The notes beneath the pieces were generated by a model. That model saw nothing but the letters and a program-made list of their open reading frames with translations. It did not search any database and was not told the origin of the DNA. This document shows, piece after piece, positions 45,222-59,400 of a stretch of DNA of 64,000 bases; the stretch's first letter is position 1, and each line of letters starts with the position of its first letter. Both the position numbers and the translations under genes were made by a program. The DNA is from Escallonia rubra (Eukaryota; Streptophyta; Magnoliopsida; Escalloniales; Escalloniaceae): contig JAVXUO010000473.1 of NCBI GenBank assembly GCA_033065855.1, forward strand, positions 310,001-374,000, read 5' to 3'.

Positions 45222-45944
45222 CAAGGTTAAAGATTTATAAATAACCACTTCATTCCACCATAAATAAAACTTCATCTCATCTCCATTATTCCAATCTCTC
45301 CACCCAAATATTCAACCGTCAACATTTTTACTTCAGCTTTGTTGCTACTTCCTTCTCGGTCTCCACTATCATGATAAACTCATTTTCATTCTTATGCATC
45401 TTGTATTAGCTAAATTTGCATATTTTTGTTACCATTGCACATGCATCTCATGTGCCAATAACTCCCGATAGTTTATAGATTCGTGGCAGAGAGAGAGAGC
45501 GCAACCTGTTGGCCTACTATTTTGCTATTGAATTGCTCGTCATCTTTTCGGTAATGTTCTGAATTTCTCTTTTCTCCCACCAATTATAATGAGCTTGTTA
45601 TATAACTTAACTCGCACCGATGATTTTCTTTTCTTATTCAGGGTTCATCACTTCATTTGGCAAGTTTTTGTGAATGAAATAATACTTATCGCAAAATTAA
45701 CAACTGCCAAAAAGAGATAAAGATATGTAGCATTCTCTATAATTTCTACATTTAAACAAAAACCCTACACAGATTTTCACAAAGCAATCTTCTAATCTGG
45801 AAACTCTTTTTCTCGGTCTGTCAAAAAGACGACTCTGGCCTAGGCTACACAACGTGGAATCACCCTTCTTTTACTTCTCTCGATCGCCAATGCGCTCGAG
45901 GCCGAGAATAGATCCAGGTCTCTAGGTATTCACAGAATGACTTA
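45222..45944. other. Spacer between the foldback and a Harbinger-like element
   Basis: AT-rich sequence, no gene recognised. Confidence 0.35.
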
Positions 45945-46669
45945 GAGCCCGTTTGAGATTGATTAGAAAAAGCAAATTCAGCTTAAATCTTAATCAGTTT
46001 TTCAAAATCTGATTTAATCAGAATCAGTTTAATGTTTGGCAAAAGCAATTGTAAACTAGATTAAATTTATAAAAAAAATGTTTGGATAAAAAGTACTTAA
46101 ATCAGTTTCACTATGATAAAATGACCATAGAAGACACTCAATAAGCATTTTCAAATATCCAAGCAACGTTAACATAACTTTTATTCATAAATAACTATAA
46201 TGCCCAAATAAATTATTAAAATAACTATTTTCACGCACCTACAGAAGTTGTTACTTTTTATTTTAAATTAAAAATACAAACAATCTCATGTTATTGCTTA
46301 TAGTACGATAACATCCCCAAATTACAAATAAAGTTTATCTTAAGCAAAAAAAAGATTATATAGCTATAAGAGAAGTTTTTAGAAGAAAGAAAACTTATAA
46401 AATTAATAAACTATCTAAGAAAGAGATAAAGAGGCATGTAGCTTTTTGTGAAAAATACGGGGATAAGATGGTAAAGTAGAAGGTCAAACCTGATTATGAA
46501 AAAAGTGATTATTTCATAATTCTCACTTTTGAGGATTATGGATTAAATCAGTTTTTAGCTTTTAGAGATGGATTAAATCTCTTAATCTCTTTTGCCGAAC
46601 ACCCACATACCTGATTTAATCTAGATTAAATCAGGTTTGACCATCCCATAATCAATCTCAAACACCCTC
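45945..46669. mobile_element. PIF/Harbinger-like miniature element
   Basis: Ends GAGCCCGTTTGAGATTGATT and AATCAATCTCAAACACCCTC are inverted repeats of about 20 bp with few mismatches, flanked by TTA on both sides (45942-45944 and 46670-46672). Subterminal GATTTAATC-type repeats extend the complementarity. Three-base TTA/TAA duplications are typical of the PIF/Harbinger (Tourist) group. No coding capacity. Confidence 0.85.
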
Positions 46670-47723
46670 TTAATATCCTTAAAATTTGGTGGTTGAACAT
46701 ATGAAAATTATCCGCATTAGGATGAGCAACAAATGCCTAGTTGGAACTCGAAAATCCCAATGTATGTACATGCATACACACTTAATTTCCGAGTCTAACA
46801 GAAGGGCAGACTTTGTGACATTTGTGTGTTTGAGATTTTTTGGTTCAAGAATGCGGGAAGCTAATGGTCCTAAACCCAGTGTGCGTATATGCATGGCATC
46901 GCAATCAATAAGGTCAAATTACGCCCACCCACATGTGTTGGGTGTTTGGAAGGATTCAATGTTGCTTTTTGCCCAAAAGCTAGTTAAGCTACAACTTTAT
47001 ATCCTTTTTGGCAATTTTTTTTTGCAACTCTACTGACCCTTTATGTTGGCTTTTCTTTTTAAGGCTCTCTACAAACATTGTCTCCGTGATTTTGGTCGTT
47101 GCCCTGAGTTTGTCCAGGGGTCGCATTCCATTGATTTTCCGAAGCAAAAACAACCACAATCGTTACTAGCATGACACGACCCCTTTATTTAACGACAAGA
47201 TATCATCGCATTGAGTTCATGGGCGACATATCTATGCTTTTGTCACCAAAGAGTCGCTGAACACGCCACTAAAAGCGTGTTAAGCAGGTGAAAAGGACTC
47301 CGGCTCTAGCGCTTGTAAGGTTAACCTTGTACTCATTTGTGTACTTATATAATGTTCTGCTGCCACCAAAGCAGTAAAAGCCAGACAAGAACAGAGGAGT
47401 TGGCGTAGAGTTCACACCACAACCACAATTCTGCAGAGCTTTTTATGTTTACTGGTGACTAGTACAGCCTGGTTAGGCCAACGCCCAACTCCCATCAGGG
47501 GAGTACTTGGTAAGCTAATGCAGCACAATTTTTGTTCTTTTGTCTGTGTTTCTGTGTCCGTGTTTGCTGCCGTAGAGTTTAGACTCTGTGTTGCGGATAA
47601 AACTATTTCTTTGTATTATAAAAACATTTTGATCCTAAGTTTGACCCATAAAATACGGTACTATTACTTTTGATTGCAATCTCATCCAAAACGCAACTTC
47701 CACCCCAAAAAATGTCTGCTAAG
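46670..47723. other. Spacer, nothing recognised
   Basis: No bounded element or coding sequence could be supported. Confidence 0.35.
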
Positions 47724-48245
47724 TAGAGCTGTAAATGAATCAAGTTGTTTATGAGCTGGTCGTAGTTCGTTCCTCAAAGAACTCGTTCACGTTCGTTTGT
47801 ATAATATACGAACCGAACATGAACAAAATATTAGAGCTCATTTATTAAAAGAGTCGAACATGAATACTCCAAAGTGTTCATGAATGTGTTCGTGAACAGT
47901 TCGTCTAAATAATAACTTAATTATAATATGTTTCAAACCCAAAAGTCATATAACTTAATTATAGTACAAATTAGTTTAAACTTGAAAGTCCTAAAATCAG
48001 TTAGACAATTAGATCAAGTAAAGTGTAGTTTTGGTTTGAAAATTATTATTTTGAACAAGAACACGGGTTTTTAAGTTCAAGTTCAGCTCGTATAAATAAA
48101 CGAACGAACTCGACCCAAACACGAGTTTTGTGAAACGAACCGCGAACGAGTTCAAACAAAATTTTAAAAATTAAATGAACACGACCTGAAAAACGAGTTT
48201 AAACATACATCTATTCGGCTCAAACTCGATTCATATACAGCCTTA
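47724..48245. mobile_element. Non-autonomous hAT element
   Basis: Perfect 8-bp repeats CTGCTAAG flank it (47716-47723 and 48246-48253). Ends TAGAGCTGTAAATGAATC and GATTCATATACAGCCTTA are inverted repeats. The subterminal regions carry many CGAAC/GTTCG motifs, such as ACGAACGAACTCG. There is no transposase in the 522 bp. Confidence 0.92.
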
Positions 48246-48612
48246 CTGCTAAGTGGCAAGCGGCACAAAAGTCCGTTAAGCGATCGTGTTTAGTTCACTT
48301 GACATTCACTTCGAGAAATATTTGGTTGAAGAATTTTAAAATATTAAAAAATTTAGGGACTATTCGTCTACCGTTCTCATTTTCTAAGTTTGTAATAATG
48401 ACATTAATAAGATTCCCTTTTTTGTTGTTCGCTTGAAAATTTTCGCTTCTGTTTTGAAGAAAAAAATCATCCAAACAGTGGCTTAAGAGTGTTTTCATAA
48501 TTTTCCAATCGGTTCTAACTCCGTCAGAAAAAAGAGAAAAAAATCAATGTTCACTCTTTTTTGTGACAAAACTCTCTCTCTCTCTCTCTCTCGGACACAC
48601 CAGAATCAATGT

Positions 48613-48985
48613 GCCACCACCACCACCTCGCTGTTTTAGATCGAAACCCCAACACCACCATAAGCCACCCTCCTCGTCAACCAAACCCACCAGAATCACC
48701 GTGACACCACCCGAAAGCACACCAGAATCAACTGCCACTACCCCGCTGTTTTAGATCGAAGCCCAAACACCACCGTAAGCCACCCTCCTCGCCAACCAAA
48801 CCCACCAGAACCACCGTGACACCACCCGAAAGCACACTAGAATCAACGTGCCACCACCCCCGTTGTTTTAGATCGAAGCCCCAACACCACCGTAAGCCAC
48901 CCTCCTCGCCAACCAAACCCACCAGAACCACCGTGACACCACCCGAAAGCTTCAAATCGAAGCCCCAGCAGCACCGTAAGCTAGC
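48613..48985. repeat. Tandem repeat of about 116 bp, three copies and a partial
   Basis: Units share GTTTTAGATCGAA, CACCACCGTAAGCCACCC and CACCGTGACACCACCCGAAA. A partial fourth unit starts near 48950. The CCACC-rich composition makes long frames appear open in several phases, but none has a protein-like pattern. A (CT)n tract of about 20 bases precedes it (48573-48592). Confidence 0.85.
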
Positions 48986-49239
48986 TTCCTCACTACTACT
49001 CGCTACCGACAACCATCATGAAAATTGTCGTCAAACACCAAAATCAAAACAAATTGCTAGCCGCAACAGCCATGAAACACCACAACACCACCCTCAACCA
49101 CCAATACAGCCCACACGCACAACCATTTCTTTCATCCACCACCATTCGCGACCTGCGACTGCTGTTGAACCACCCAAACACCATCCTCAACCACCACCAA
49201 CACCGTCACAACCTCATCTACAACTGTTAGATTTAACAG

Positions 49240-49600
49240 TTACCACCAATCGCCACCCACAACCACCATAGCCCACCATCCTCACCATTCCTAGCCACCC
49301 ACACCCACCACAAAATCCTCGCGGCACGGATTCCAAACACAAGATCGCCACACAATAGCTACTGAAAGACCACAACACCACCCTCAACCACCGATTCAGC
49401 CTCTTAATGGCATTTAGTGGCAATCGCCACCCACAACCACCATAGCCCACCATCCTCACCACTCCTAGCCACCCACACCCACCACAAAATCCTCGCGGCA
49501 CGGATTCCAAACACTAGATCGCCACACAATAGCTACTGAAAGACCACAACACCACCCTCAACCACTGATTCAGCCTCTTAATGGCATTTAGTGGTAGTGG
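49240..49600. repeat. Tandem repeat of about 175 bp, two copies
   Basis: The unit with AATCGCCACCCACAACCACC and CACAATAGCTACTGAAAGAC occurs twice in direct orientation with few differences. It follows the 116-bp repeat and shares its CCACC-rich base composition. Confidence 0.85.
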
Positions 49601-50446
49601 ATATGGGGGTTTTGGACGGCGGTGGTTGAAAAAGAAGAATAATGAGTGAGGTTTGCATCGGAAAATGAGAAATGAGTGGGTCAGCCACTTAAAATAGGCA
49701 AATTTGTGGGCCTTGATGTTCAGAATTTTATAGAGATTTTAGGGATATTGTGCCAATTTGACACGTCAATAGTAAAGACATTTTACTACAGCAAAAAAAC
49801 TGATATGAAAAGTGTAACGAACAAGGTTATGTGAAAAAAAATAGCATGGAAATACTATTAAAAACCTATAAACGAACATGATAGTATTTTGTTTTAATTC
49901 GTTTTGCAAAACAAAAATTGAAAAATTAAAACATAAACTAACAACCTCTTAGAATCCATTCATTTCAAAGTCCCTGCATTTTGAAATCTCAGAGTTTACA
50001 AAATTCAATGCTTGGCAACTTTTACAGATATGTAACATAGAATTGTAATTATTTATGAAATAAAGAAGCTATTACTAAATTGCTGAAACAAAAGATGAAA
50101 AATAAATGGTCGATATTAAAAAAGGAGAGAGGAATAGAGTGATGAACGGTTGAAAAAGTAGAATGAAATGTCGCACCAAAAAAAAAACTTGAATTATGGA
50201 AGGTAGTTGTCCAGTGATTTGACAAAAAAAAATAGTTTAGAATAATAATATCAACCGGGAATTTTGACCCCACAAATCCCTCTTTGAAGCCCTTCTAGAA
50301 TTCCACAAATTCTCTTTTGTAATTACCACTACCCAAAAATGAAATCAATTAATGCTATAAAATAATGACACTTTTTGATTATATACCTCGTTTCGATTTC
50401 TCTCTCTTTGACTACTGTTTTAGTTTTTGAAGATTCCGAGAGCTAA
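49601..50446. other. Downstream spacer of the ICP55-type gene
   Basis: AT-rich sequence without recognised genes. It should contain the 3' untranslated region of the minus-strand peptidase gene. Confidence 0.4.
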
Positions 50447-53400
50447 CTAACTGGATGCAGCTTTCATGATGTTACGTGTGTCCATCTCCATTCCATGGCT
50501 GTGGTTGTTCAACAAGGACTCGATGTGTTTGATTTCTTTAGGCAATGACCCAGTAAGGACCTGTTGATACAGAACAGTATTATGAGAGCATAAAAAATGA
50601 TCCAAGCATTGTCATTAAAGAGTAAATCAAGGTGTTGCAATTTTAAAGACACTATAAGTACTTATAGATAGAAGATTAATATTCACGAGCAATATATATG
50701 ACGAATAAGTGAGATATTTTCTGTACCTCATAACCTGAATCTGTAATGAGGACTTCGTCTTCAATCCTTATCCCAATACCCTGATACCTGCATCAAATAT
50801 GTTCTAAATGTATTACAAACCCAGCAGTGAACAGATGATGCAAGACACACGCATTTGCCTATCTGGTTTGATTCTCATTTCCTTTTTCATATGTATTATT
50901 CAACCATTGGCTGCCTAAAATACATTCTTCAGGGACTTACAAACTTGGCCTGGTATGAGACGGACGTAATTCATCCAGTGATGAGTACGTTTCCCATTCT
51001 TTTATATGAAAGCAAAAAATAAAAAATAAACAATTTAAATGCCATTATCAGTACCTCTCCGGACAAGGAAAATGAGATGGGATGTAAACTCCTGGTTCAA
51101 TTGTTATGACCTGGATGGTAAAGTATTGCAAGATTAGTTTAGTTACGATATAATAGAAACAGCAATCTCATAGCCACAATTTATTTCAAAAATCATGCTA
51201 AGAAATAGAGAATCCTTGACAAATTGCTCCCAATAGAATGAAAAAAGAGAAGAGCGCCTTATGTTTCTCCTCTCTGCAATTTAGTCTTGTAAGATATGTA
51301 AAAAAGCACGTGCAACTGCAGAGTATACACCATTATGAACGAGCCCATAAATATATACTCAGCCTAGATATATAATTACTGTTTCTCCTAATACAAGTAA
51401 CAAGCGACTCAGCCATAAGGAAATCCCATTTACTAACATGCACTACACTAACCAGATTGCATCAAATAAGTCTATAGTTCTGATAGTCTTTTTCTCCATA
51501 GCACAAGGCTACGAGCTAACTAGGGACTCTCCACTTGGGAGATCCAATACGCTAACAAGCATTACACTAACCAAATTGCATCAATAATCTCAAATACCTA
51601 CGCAGCTACATCATCAAATTTCTTCCATCTTCATCTGATAGTCCATACTCCATAGTCATATACAGTTGATATGCTTCGAGCTCCAGCACCAAAGCACAAG
51701 AAATATAAATATTTTGGTAAAACTTCTTTCTAGGGAAATTTAGAAATTACTGTTTGACTTTTCATTCCAACTCTCTAAGCATACAACATCCCTTGGTAAA
51801 TCTAGTGCCTGTATGCATGGACATGCAAATTTCTCTATTAAACAGTTTGGGGAAATAGTTTTGCTTAGAACTGTGTTTGGGGCAGATGCACCACCGGGGA
51901 TGCTTTTGTACCAAACAGTTCCACGACCTGCATTTGTGCAGCCCCCTGAAAGCGCGCACGAACTAAACCTTAAAACTTCTTAATGACGAGGGAATCTCAA
52001 TACAATGCCAATGAAACTTTTATATGAAGAACACACACTAGAGTTACGCTCAAAAGTAAAACTAATTTTCTAGCTTTTCGATTTTCCAAAGTGAATAAAC
52101 AAATTGATGAGGGGTCCTGAGGGGATAAATGAATTCACTCTCTCTGTCACCTACCATCAACTTCAAAGATTCCGAAATCCAACAATAAATATTCATGCCG
52201 GCTCTTTGAACTGTGTCAATAACTAGGTATATGGCCTCGATTTTCTGATTGAAGTTCCCTCTGTCCCTTAAAGGAGACCATATTATATGGGCAACTTTGT
52301 ATTCAAATTTGGCTTTTCCATTTGTACTCTTCAACACTGAGAGGCACCACATGGAACATTATGTGACTTCATCACTTACATTTACAATACATTTCTAGGG
52401 ACATATCAAAAAGGAAAGAAAGTCTCCCTTTTTTAAGGGATAAAGGGATTGATTGCCAAGTCTACAAAATTAGTGTTCATGACTAACACAACTTTCACGA
52501 ACCATGTAAACAAACGAACCAAACAATAAGAAAACACAAACCAGTCATGATGCAGAAATTTTGAGACTTAGGAGCATATAAGGTAAAAACACCAGTCAGT
52601 CAGCAAGTAGAAAGAGCCACTCTTTGAGTTACAGTGACAACTTACAACACCGGGCTTCAGGGTACGGTCATAGCCAATCGAAGAACAGTCATGAACATCC
52701 ATCCCTAAATAGTGACCTGGATATTACAGAGATGCCAAATGTGATTATAACAACATGATAATAGATATGTTATTAGCCAACAAAAAGGCTGGATGATTAC
52801 GGAAACACTCATAATACACATTAGCACAAGGGAATCTGGAAGATGAGAGGTGTTTACAATACCTATACTAGTTGGGTTAAGCCTATGGTAACTTTGAGGC
52901 CTATCATCTTTTAGTATCCCAATCTCCTTCAATCCTCTGTGGAGCTTATCAACCTATTTCATGTAGCATTGTAAAATTAAGCAAATATGCATTATCATCT
53001 AAATACTCTTTGTACATTGGTCAAAGAAAATATCAACATGTAAATTGACTGAAGAGAATGCATATTCCGTTTAAAGAAAGTAAGACAGATCTTTCGGCTA
53101 GGTCGTACCCATGCCAAGAACTTGAAATAACATGAATATTTTTGGCGGTTAGAAACTATGATCAGCATCGTTACGGTATTTAGATTGACAAAAAGTTTGT
53201 TTCTTGCTGAATGCTCTTTATATATGTGTTGGTGAATTGCTACTTAGCCAACAAGAAAATTGTAGTTCCAGGTGAGTAAAATAGCAAATTCATGTTTTCT
53301 TGATGATCCATAAAAAAACCATCAATCAACGTTCCCACGCAACAGAATACTTCAAAATGCAGGAATTATCACCTATCAAATGAAAAAGCCATGATGGGAC

Positions 53401-56400
53401 AAACAGAGGGATATGAACAAGTAAACATGAACACAAAAGTAAGCTTAGATATAATTTTGAGGGTGAAGTTGGGAGGGTGGGGGGGTGGGGTGGGGTATTA
53501 CATAGGAGTAATACAATTAAACAGGGTAAAGCTTGACTAAGAACAAAAATTACTAGAGTAAGAACAATAATCTATATGATAAGCTGAAAGAAGGAGCGCA
53601 TGCATGCAAATTTAAATTGTCACATCAATTAGACTTAAACCATCAAATAAAATAGAATAATAACCAGGATAATAAAGCATAAAATCATGGAGAGAAACAA
53701 TATAACTTGCTTCTATTAGAGTAGGACTGCACGCTGAGTTAGAGTTATGGAGAAGCGCTTCAGAATCAAAGGGTAAGCAGGAATAAGACAGAGTACTTGT
53801 AATGCAATTTTAGTAAAACTAAGAGGAGGTTTGGTCAAGAAGTACCAAAGAGAGATATCTTTTAGGTATCTTGGGTCAATAATGCACAAGGAGGGAGAGA
53901 TTGACGAGGATATTGTCCATAGGATAAAAGCATGTTGGCTAAAGTGGACGTCTGCTTCTGGTGTGTTGTGGGATCGCAACATTCCTCTTCAGTTGAAGGG
54001 AAGATTTCTTAGGATTGCAGTGGGGCCAACAATGTAGTATGATTCAAAATGTTAGGCAACTAAGAAATACCATACAATTAGACAAGTGTAGACGAGATGG
54101 AATTCTTAAGTAGATATACGGCTGCACAAGAAGGGATAGAATAATAAATGAGGATATCCAAAACAAAGTGGGGGTGGCGCCAATTAAGGAAAAGATGACG
54201 GAGAATTTGTTGAGACGGTTTGGTCTTAACCAACGTAGGCCTTTAGATATCCCCAGTGTTATTAAAGGCGCAGGCGCACCTAAGGCGCAAAAGGTCCTTG
54301 GAGCCTAGGCGCAAGGCGCAAGCGCGCGCCTTTTCGAAGCGAGGCGCAATATTAAAATAAATAAATAATAATACATTAAAACAATAAATTATGTTAAAAA
54401 AAATAAGAACTTAACAATTAACAAACTTCCAAAACTCCCACCGGGAAGATTATAAACCATCAATTACATCACCATTCACCCCATATATCATGAATTTTCA
54501 CAGCATATCATCTCAATTCTCACAAGTCACAGCAAACATAAGTCAGAACACAAACATGCGAAGCAACCAGAGCAGCAGCTGCGAAGGGGACCTGCGACTG
54601 AGGTACAGGCGGCTGAAGCAGCGCCAGCGACTGGGAAGTGCGTCGGCGAGATGCGATGAGAGCTGCGACGGGTACGGGAGATGCTCCGGCAAGCTGCGAC
54701 AGGAGCTGCGACGGTTCACGGGCCGATGGCGACAAACTGAGATTTGGGTCTTGCCGTCTTGGGTTGCGACTTGCAAGGTAAAAGATCGTGAGAGACTGAG
54801 ATTACGACAGATCACGGGCCGACGACGACGAACTCAGATTTGCGTCTTGCCGTCTTGGGTCGCGAGGTGAGACTTGAGAGACCGTGAGAGACTGTGAGAG
54901 AACTTGGGTGAAGAAAATCAGAAAGGTGTTTGATTTGGTAAAGACAAACAGGAAGATCCAACGGTTATTCACAGCCTTGCGCCTAGCTTGGCGCCTCCAC
55001 CGCCTCGACGCGCCTAGCGCCTTGGTGCCTGGGCTCATGAGGCGCGCGCCTCCTTGAATGCGCTGAGCCTAGGCCTAGGCGAGGCGCGCTATGTGAGCCT
55101 AGCTGCGCCTGGCGCCTAGGCGCGCTTTTTACAACACTGGATATCCCTATAAGAAAAAATAATTTGCGCCAAGTTGATGGGTTAAGACAAGGTAGGGGTA
55201 GACGGAGGATAAATTGGGGCGAAGTAGTGAGAAGAAACTTGATTGCTAGGAACTTATCAGAAAAACATGTGCTCTGATAGGGGTGAATGGAAGAAAAGGA
55301 TACATGTAGCCAACCCCAACTAGTTCGGGCAAAGGCTTGGATGATGATGATGTTTCTACTAAACATGAGTGAGCATGATACCATGGAGAGAAGTAATATA
55401 ACTCGTTTCTACGAAACATGAGTTTGAGATCCTTCCTGACTTGTTCTAAATCAAGATTTTCCAACAACATGCATTACCAACACAATGCGTGCAGAGTCCA
55501 AATAGATATTTAAATGGAAGAGCTCAGGCTACTACTATATCGACAACAAATCATCCAAGGAAAATAACCCAGCAACCCAGGCCCCATATTAGAAATAAGT
55601 TTATCATACTAGGGACCAGATAATGGGGTTTATGCCAATATCACGACGACAATGCACTCTCTTGCGCTTCTGATAAAAAATAATCACAAAACAGAACTGT
55701 AATAGGTACTCTAATGCACAAAACCAACTGTGTTTCTGCAGATTAATGTCCTTTCTATAATATCTAATCACACAGCACAACCATTCATCTGCATTTTTCA
55801 CATTGATTTCAATTGTAATTTCATTAACTAGGCCTTGAATTATAAAGTTGAACAACACAGTTTGCTTCTGCAAGATGAGAAAAAAATGATACCGAGTAGT
55901 TGTGGATATGTCGAATACTTGTGCCAGGTTTGCATAGCTTCACACATTCCTTGTTCGTCTCTAAAATAAGGTCATAAAGTTCTGCCTGAGAAAAAGAGCA
56001 CATCAAAGTTGTACCCCACTTAAAATGCTATTTCCCAAACAACCATGAAGAAAGTATAATAAAGCAAAAAATATTGAGCTAGACATGACTATATAGCAAT
56101 ATTTGCATATTTGACATGGATTCCTGAAGATGTGTGCATAGTTAAGAGATTAACTAGGCAGCAAGACAAACTGCAAAAAAAATTTCAAATGTAATACAAA
56201 GAATGGCACAAGGATTTATACATTATGTTCAATTGATATGATACTTGAAAACTGATATCTACATTGCAGGGTGTGTCTACTTGCACACGAACAAAAAGGC
56301 GGGGCGTTGTGCAGGCAGCTCCCGCTGTAGCAGCCAGTAAGGAACGGTAAGTAATTTTTACCGGTAGGCACACAAGAAGTAGCAATAAGGGACTATCTGT

Positions 56401-59400
56401 CATTTTCTTAACACTGCCCCTCATTTTTTGGTCGAGAAGATAATGAGACGAGGACTGCCCAAAGCGAATACAGAGATGAGAGGCCCACGAATCTCCCTCT
56501 TCCACAAAGCTCTCCCAAGTGTTATGGAGGAATTACATTTGAGATTGTGAAGGCAACACAATGTTCGAAAACATGATCATAATACTGATAATGAATTTTT
56601 AAGGTTAGAACAGCTATAACATGGAATTTAAGGGAATTGAGAAGAAGTGGATTTTTCTCAATAATATCCGTAGTTGGTTTGCACCTGAGAGAACTATTGG
56701 CAGGCATGGAGATCCGACTACGGGAAAATATCCCACAGGTACAATTGGAGAAGTAAGGACTCTTGATGTGGAGGGGGAAGAAATGCACTACACTTCCATC
56801 TTCACGGCAAAGTTTTGAAGGTGCGAGATTATATCTGATGAAGCTTTCACCCACCCTCCCCCACTCCCTAATTGTTGGTTCCACTGTACTGCAAGAGTAG
56901 CTGCCAGACTATTTCGGGTATTCTCATTTTATGGGGTTAAGCAGATTTTAGATTCCTCTCGGCAATATAAAGTTGTACACTTCTCTGAGTTTGCAATCAA
57001 GTAATTTGGAAACAACGAACAACTCAGTTAAGAGACACCCAATCAAATTATCCTTCAACGACTATTCACTACAAACTTTCAGGAGGCTTTAGTTTCTGTA
57101 CAGTGCTTCTCAAATTATTGAAGTCATGGAACAATTCTAAGGTTGGTGAATTAGGCATGATTATAGACAGTGCCAGCTTCTCTGTAGGAGAAATGATCAA
57201 AAGGATATTCTCAAGGATGAGCGACTTCAAGTTGCAGTGCACACTCAGTTCTGCCCTCTTTTTCTTCATAAATTGTGTACTTGCAATAAATAAACCAACT
57301 CATATTTCGTTTTGACAAAGCATATGAAATGTACAACAAAGTGGAAGATCTATATGGACAAGAGAAAAGTATCCACAGGGTGGCCAGGTATGACCAAAAT
57401 TATGTACGGTATGACATACATGAACATCAGAAAATTTGCCGCAGGGTGGCCAGGTGCGAGTAAGATCACTAACATAACCATGCAATTCACAACCAATGTC
57501 CATTAGAACAAGGTCCCCATCCTTGATCTGTAAATACAGATAACAACATCGATCATACAAGTGGATCATTTGAATTGATGATATGTGATTTTAAGTATAC
57601 AATCAACAAACTAACTTTCTGGTCGTTTCGGGCATAATGTACAACACTGCCATTAGGTCCACCACCAACCACAGGGTTAAAGCTGGTGTAAGAGAAGAAA
57701 GATTTGTTAGTAATCATCAACCTTTTTTCAGCTTAATAACTTAACAGTAAGCAGATAGCAACCACTATAAGTCTACCCCTGAGCTGTCACCTATCTGTGA
57801 CTTAATCCAGAAAAGTAAAGACTTAGGTCTGCAGCGTCATTAGCAAAATAGTGGATTGAACTATCATGGAAAAGCAGGAACTTGACTAAAGCTGCTTCTT
57901 TTTTTTAATTCCAACACCTTCAAGTGGGTGAAGGGGCTACGGAGTACAGTTCAGTCAAAGAAAAGATGCTCACGCCATTCTTTGGGCACCTCTACTTCTG
58001 CATTCATATTCAACCTTAGCTGATAGAATACTCTCATAAGGATGTGTCTTCGAATGCAACATTGTCCATAAAAGAGCCTATCAATACAAAGTTGTTTACT
58101 GTTAGTCTTAAGGGACTACTCGAATAAACAAAAATCATTTAACAAAGGCCTGTAGTACTCGGAGTAATATATAATGTGAAGTTTTTATTTCGAGTACATT
58201 TTATCAAAAGCCATACAGTGAAGTTAAGAAAAAAGTCAGCATTGGAAATCTGATTGCCCAACATACTTGGAAACATGCCCACATTATAGCATGAATAGAG
58301 AACAGGGATCCATTTTAGGAAGGCTGTGTGATATAGTTGGTTTCTTAATTAGCTCAACTATATAAAACATGATCATAGTAGAAACCCCATAATTTAATAA
58401 CGGAACTTGGGATGGAGCTTTTTTGAGTTTCGCAAATGTTAAAGTACAACTCGAAACATTAGATTTAGTATAGACGAGACTGATCAAGCAATGTGTTTTC
58501 CCTTTCTCGGGGGTGTTTTTTTTTTTTTTGGGTGGAGGGGATGTGGGGGGGGGGGAGTTGAGCGATTGCTTTAGTAATCGGTTCAAATGAGGATACGGAT
58601 ATGGGGCTCAGGACAGATGATTAAGCCTATCCATTTCATCTTGTCTGTGCCCTTGAAATGTGTCTCGTATTTGAAAACTTGAAAGTCTGGTAAGTACTCA
58701 AATTCAATCGTCAGGGAAGTAACTCATTGGTCGAGTTTCTTTGGTGTTTTAGGTGAATTAAATCAGAAACACATCATTTTAATGTGACAACTAGTAAAAC
58801 CAATAAAGTCAATGGGCCTTAACATGCTTTTGATGCAAACAGGGGCAATATCCAAGTCAAGGAACACATGTCTTCACAAGCCCCAAAACATTCCCATGCC
58901 TAGCCCATCCAGGACAGCATAATCTACCTCTATTGAAAGCCTTGCGTCTCTGCAAGGGGTTACTGACCCCTCAGACACGTTGACCACTGTTGGGACTCCT
59001 CTAGACACATTGGCTACTGTTGTAGTGGACACGGCCTACTAATGACTTAGGACCCACGAGGCTGGGCATGAGATGGCTCTGATACCAATCATTGCAAACA
59101 GAAGCAATGGGAGAACTCAACCTGAAAAGCTAGCTTACAAGTGAGGGAACCCAAATTCTTATAAGCCCCAGTACATCATCATGCCCAGTGTATGTGGCGC
59201 TCAGTAGCAAATGTTAATTGAAAATTTTCTCAATTATCAGAAAATGAAATCCACAGTATAAAAGTACCTGATACAGCAGTATTATACATCGCAACAATAT
59301 AAATACACAAGTACCTGGCAACCAACTGATGCAGAGTCTCTCATTAATTTTAGCTCAGCAGGTGACTTTATCCATCGTGCTTCATGGGTGTAAACAGAAA

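Noticed and set aside
48816-49271. Pro/His/Thr-rich open frame of 151 residues
   Set aside because: Arises from the CCACC-rich tandem repeats and is open in more than one phase.
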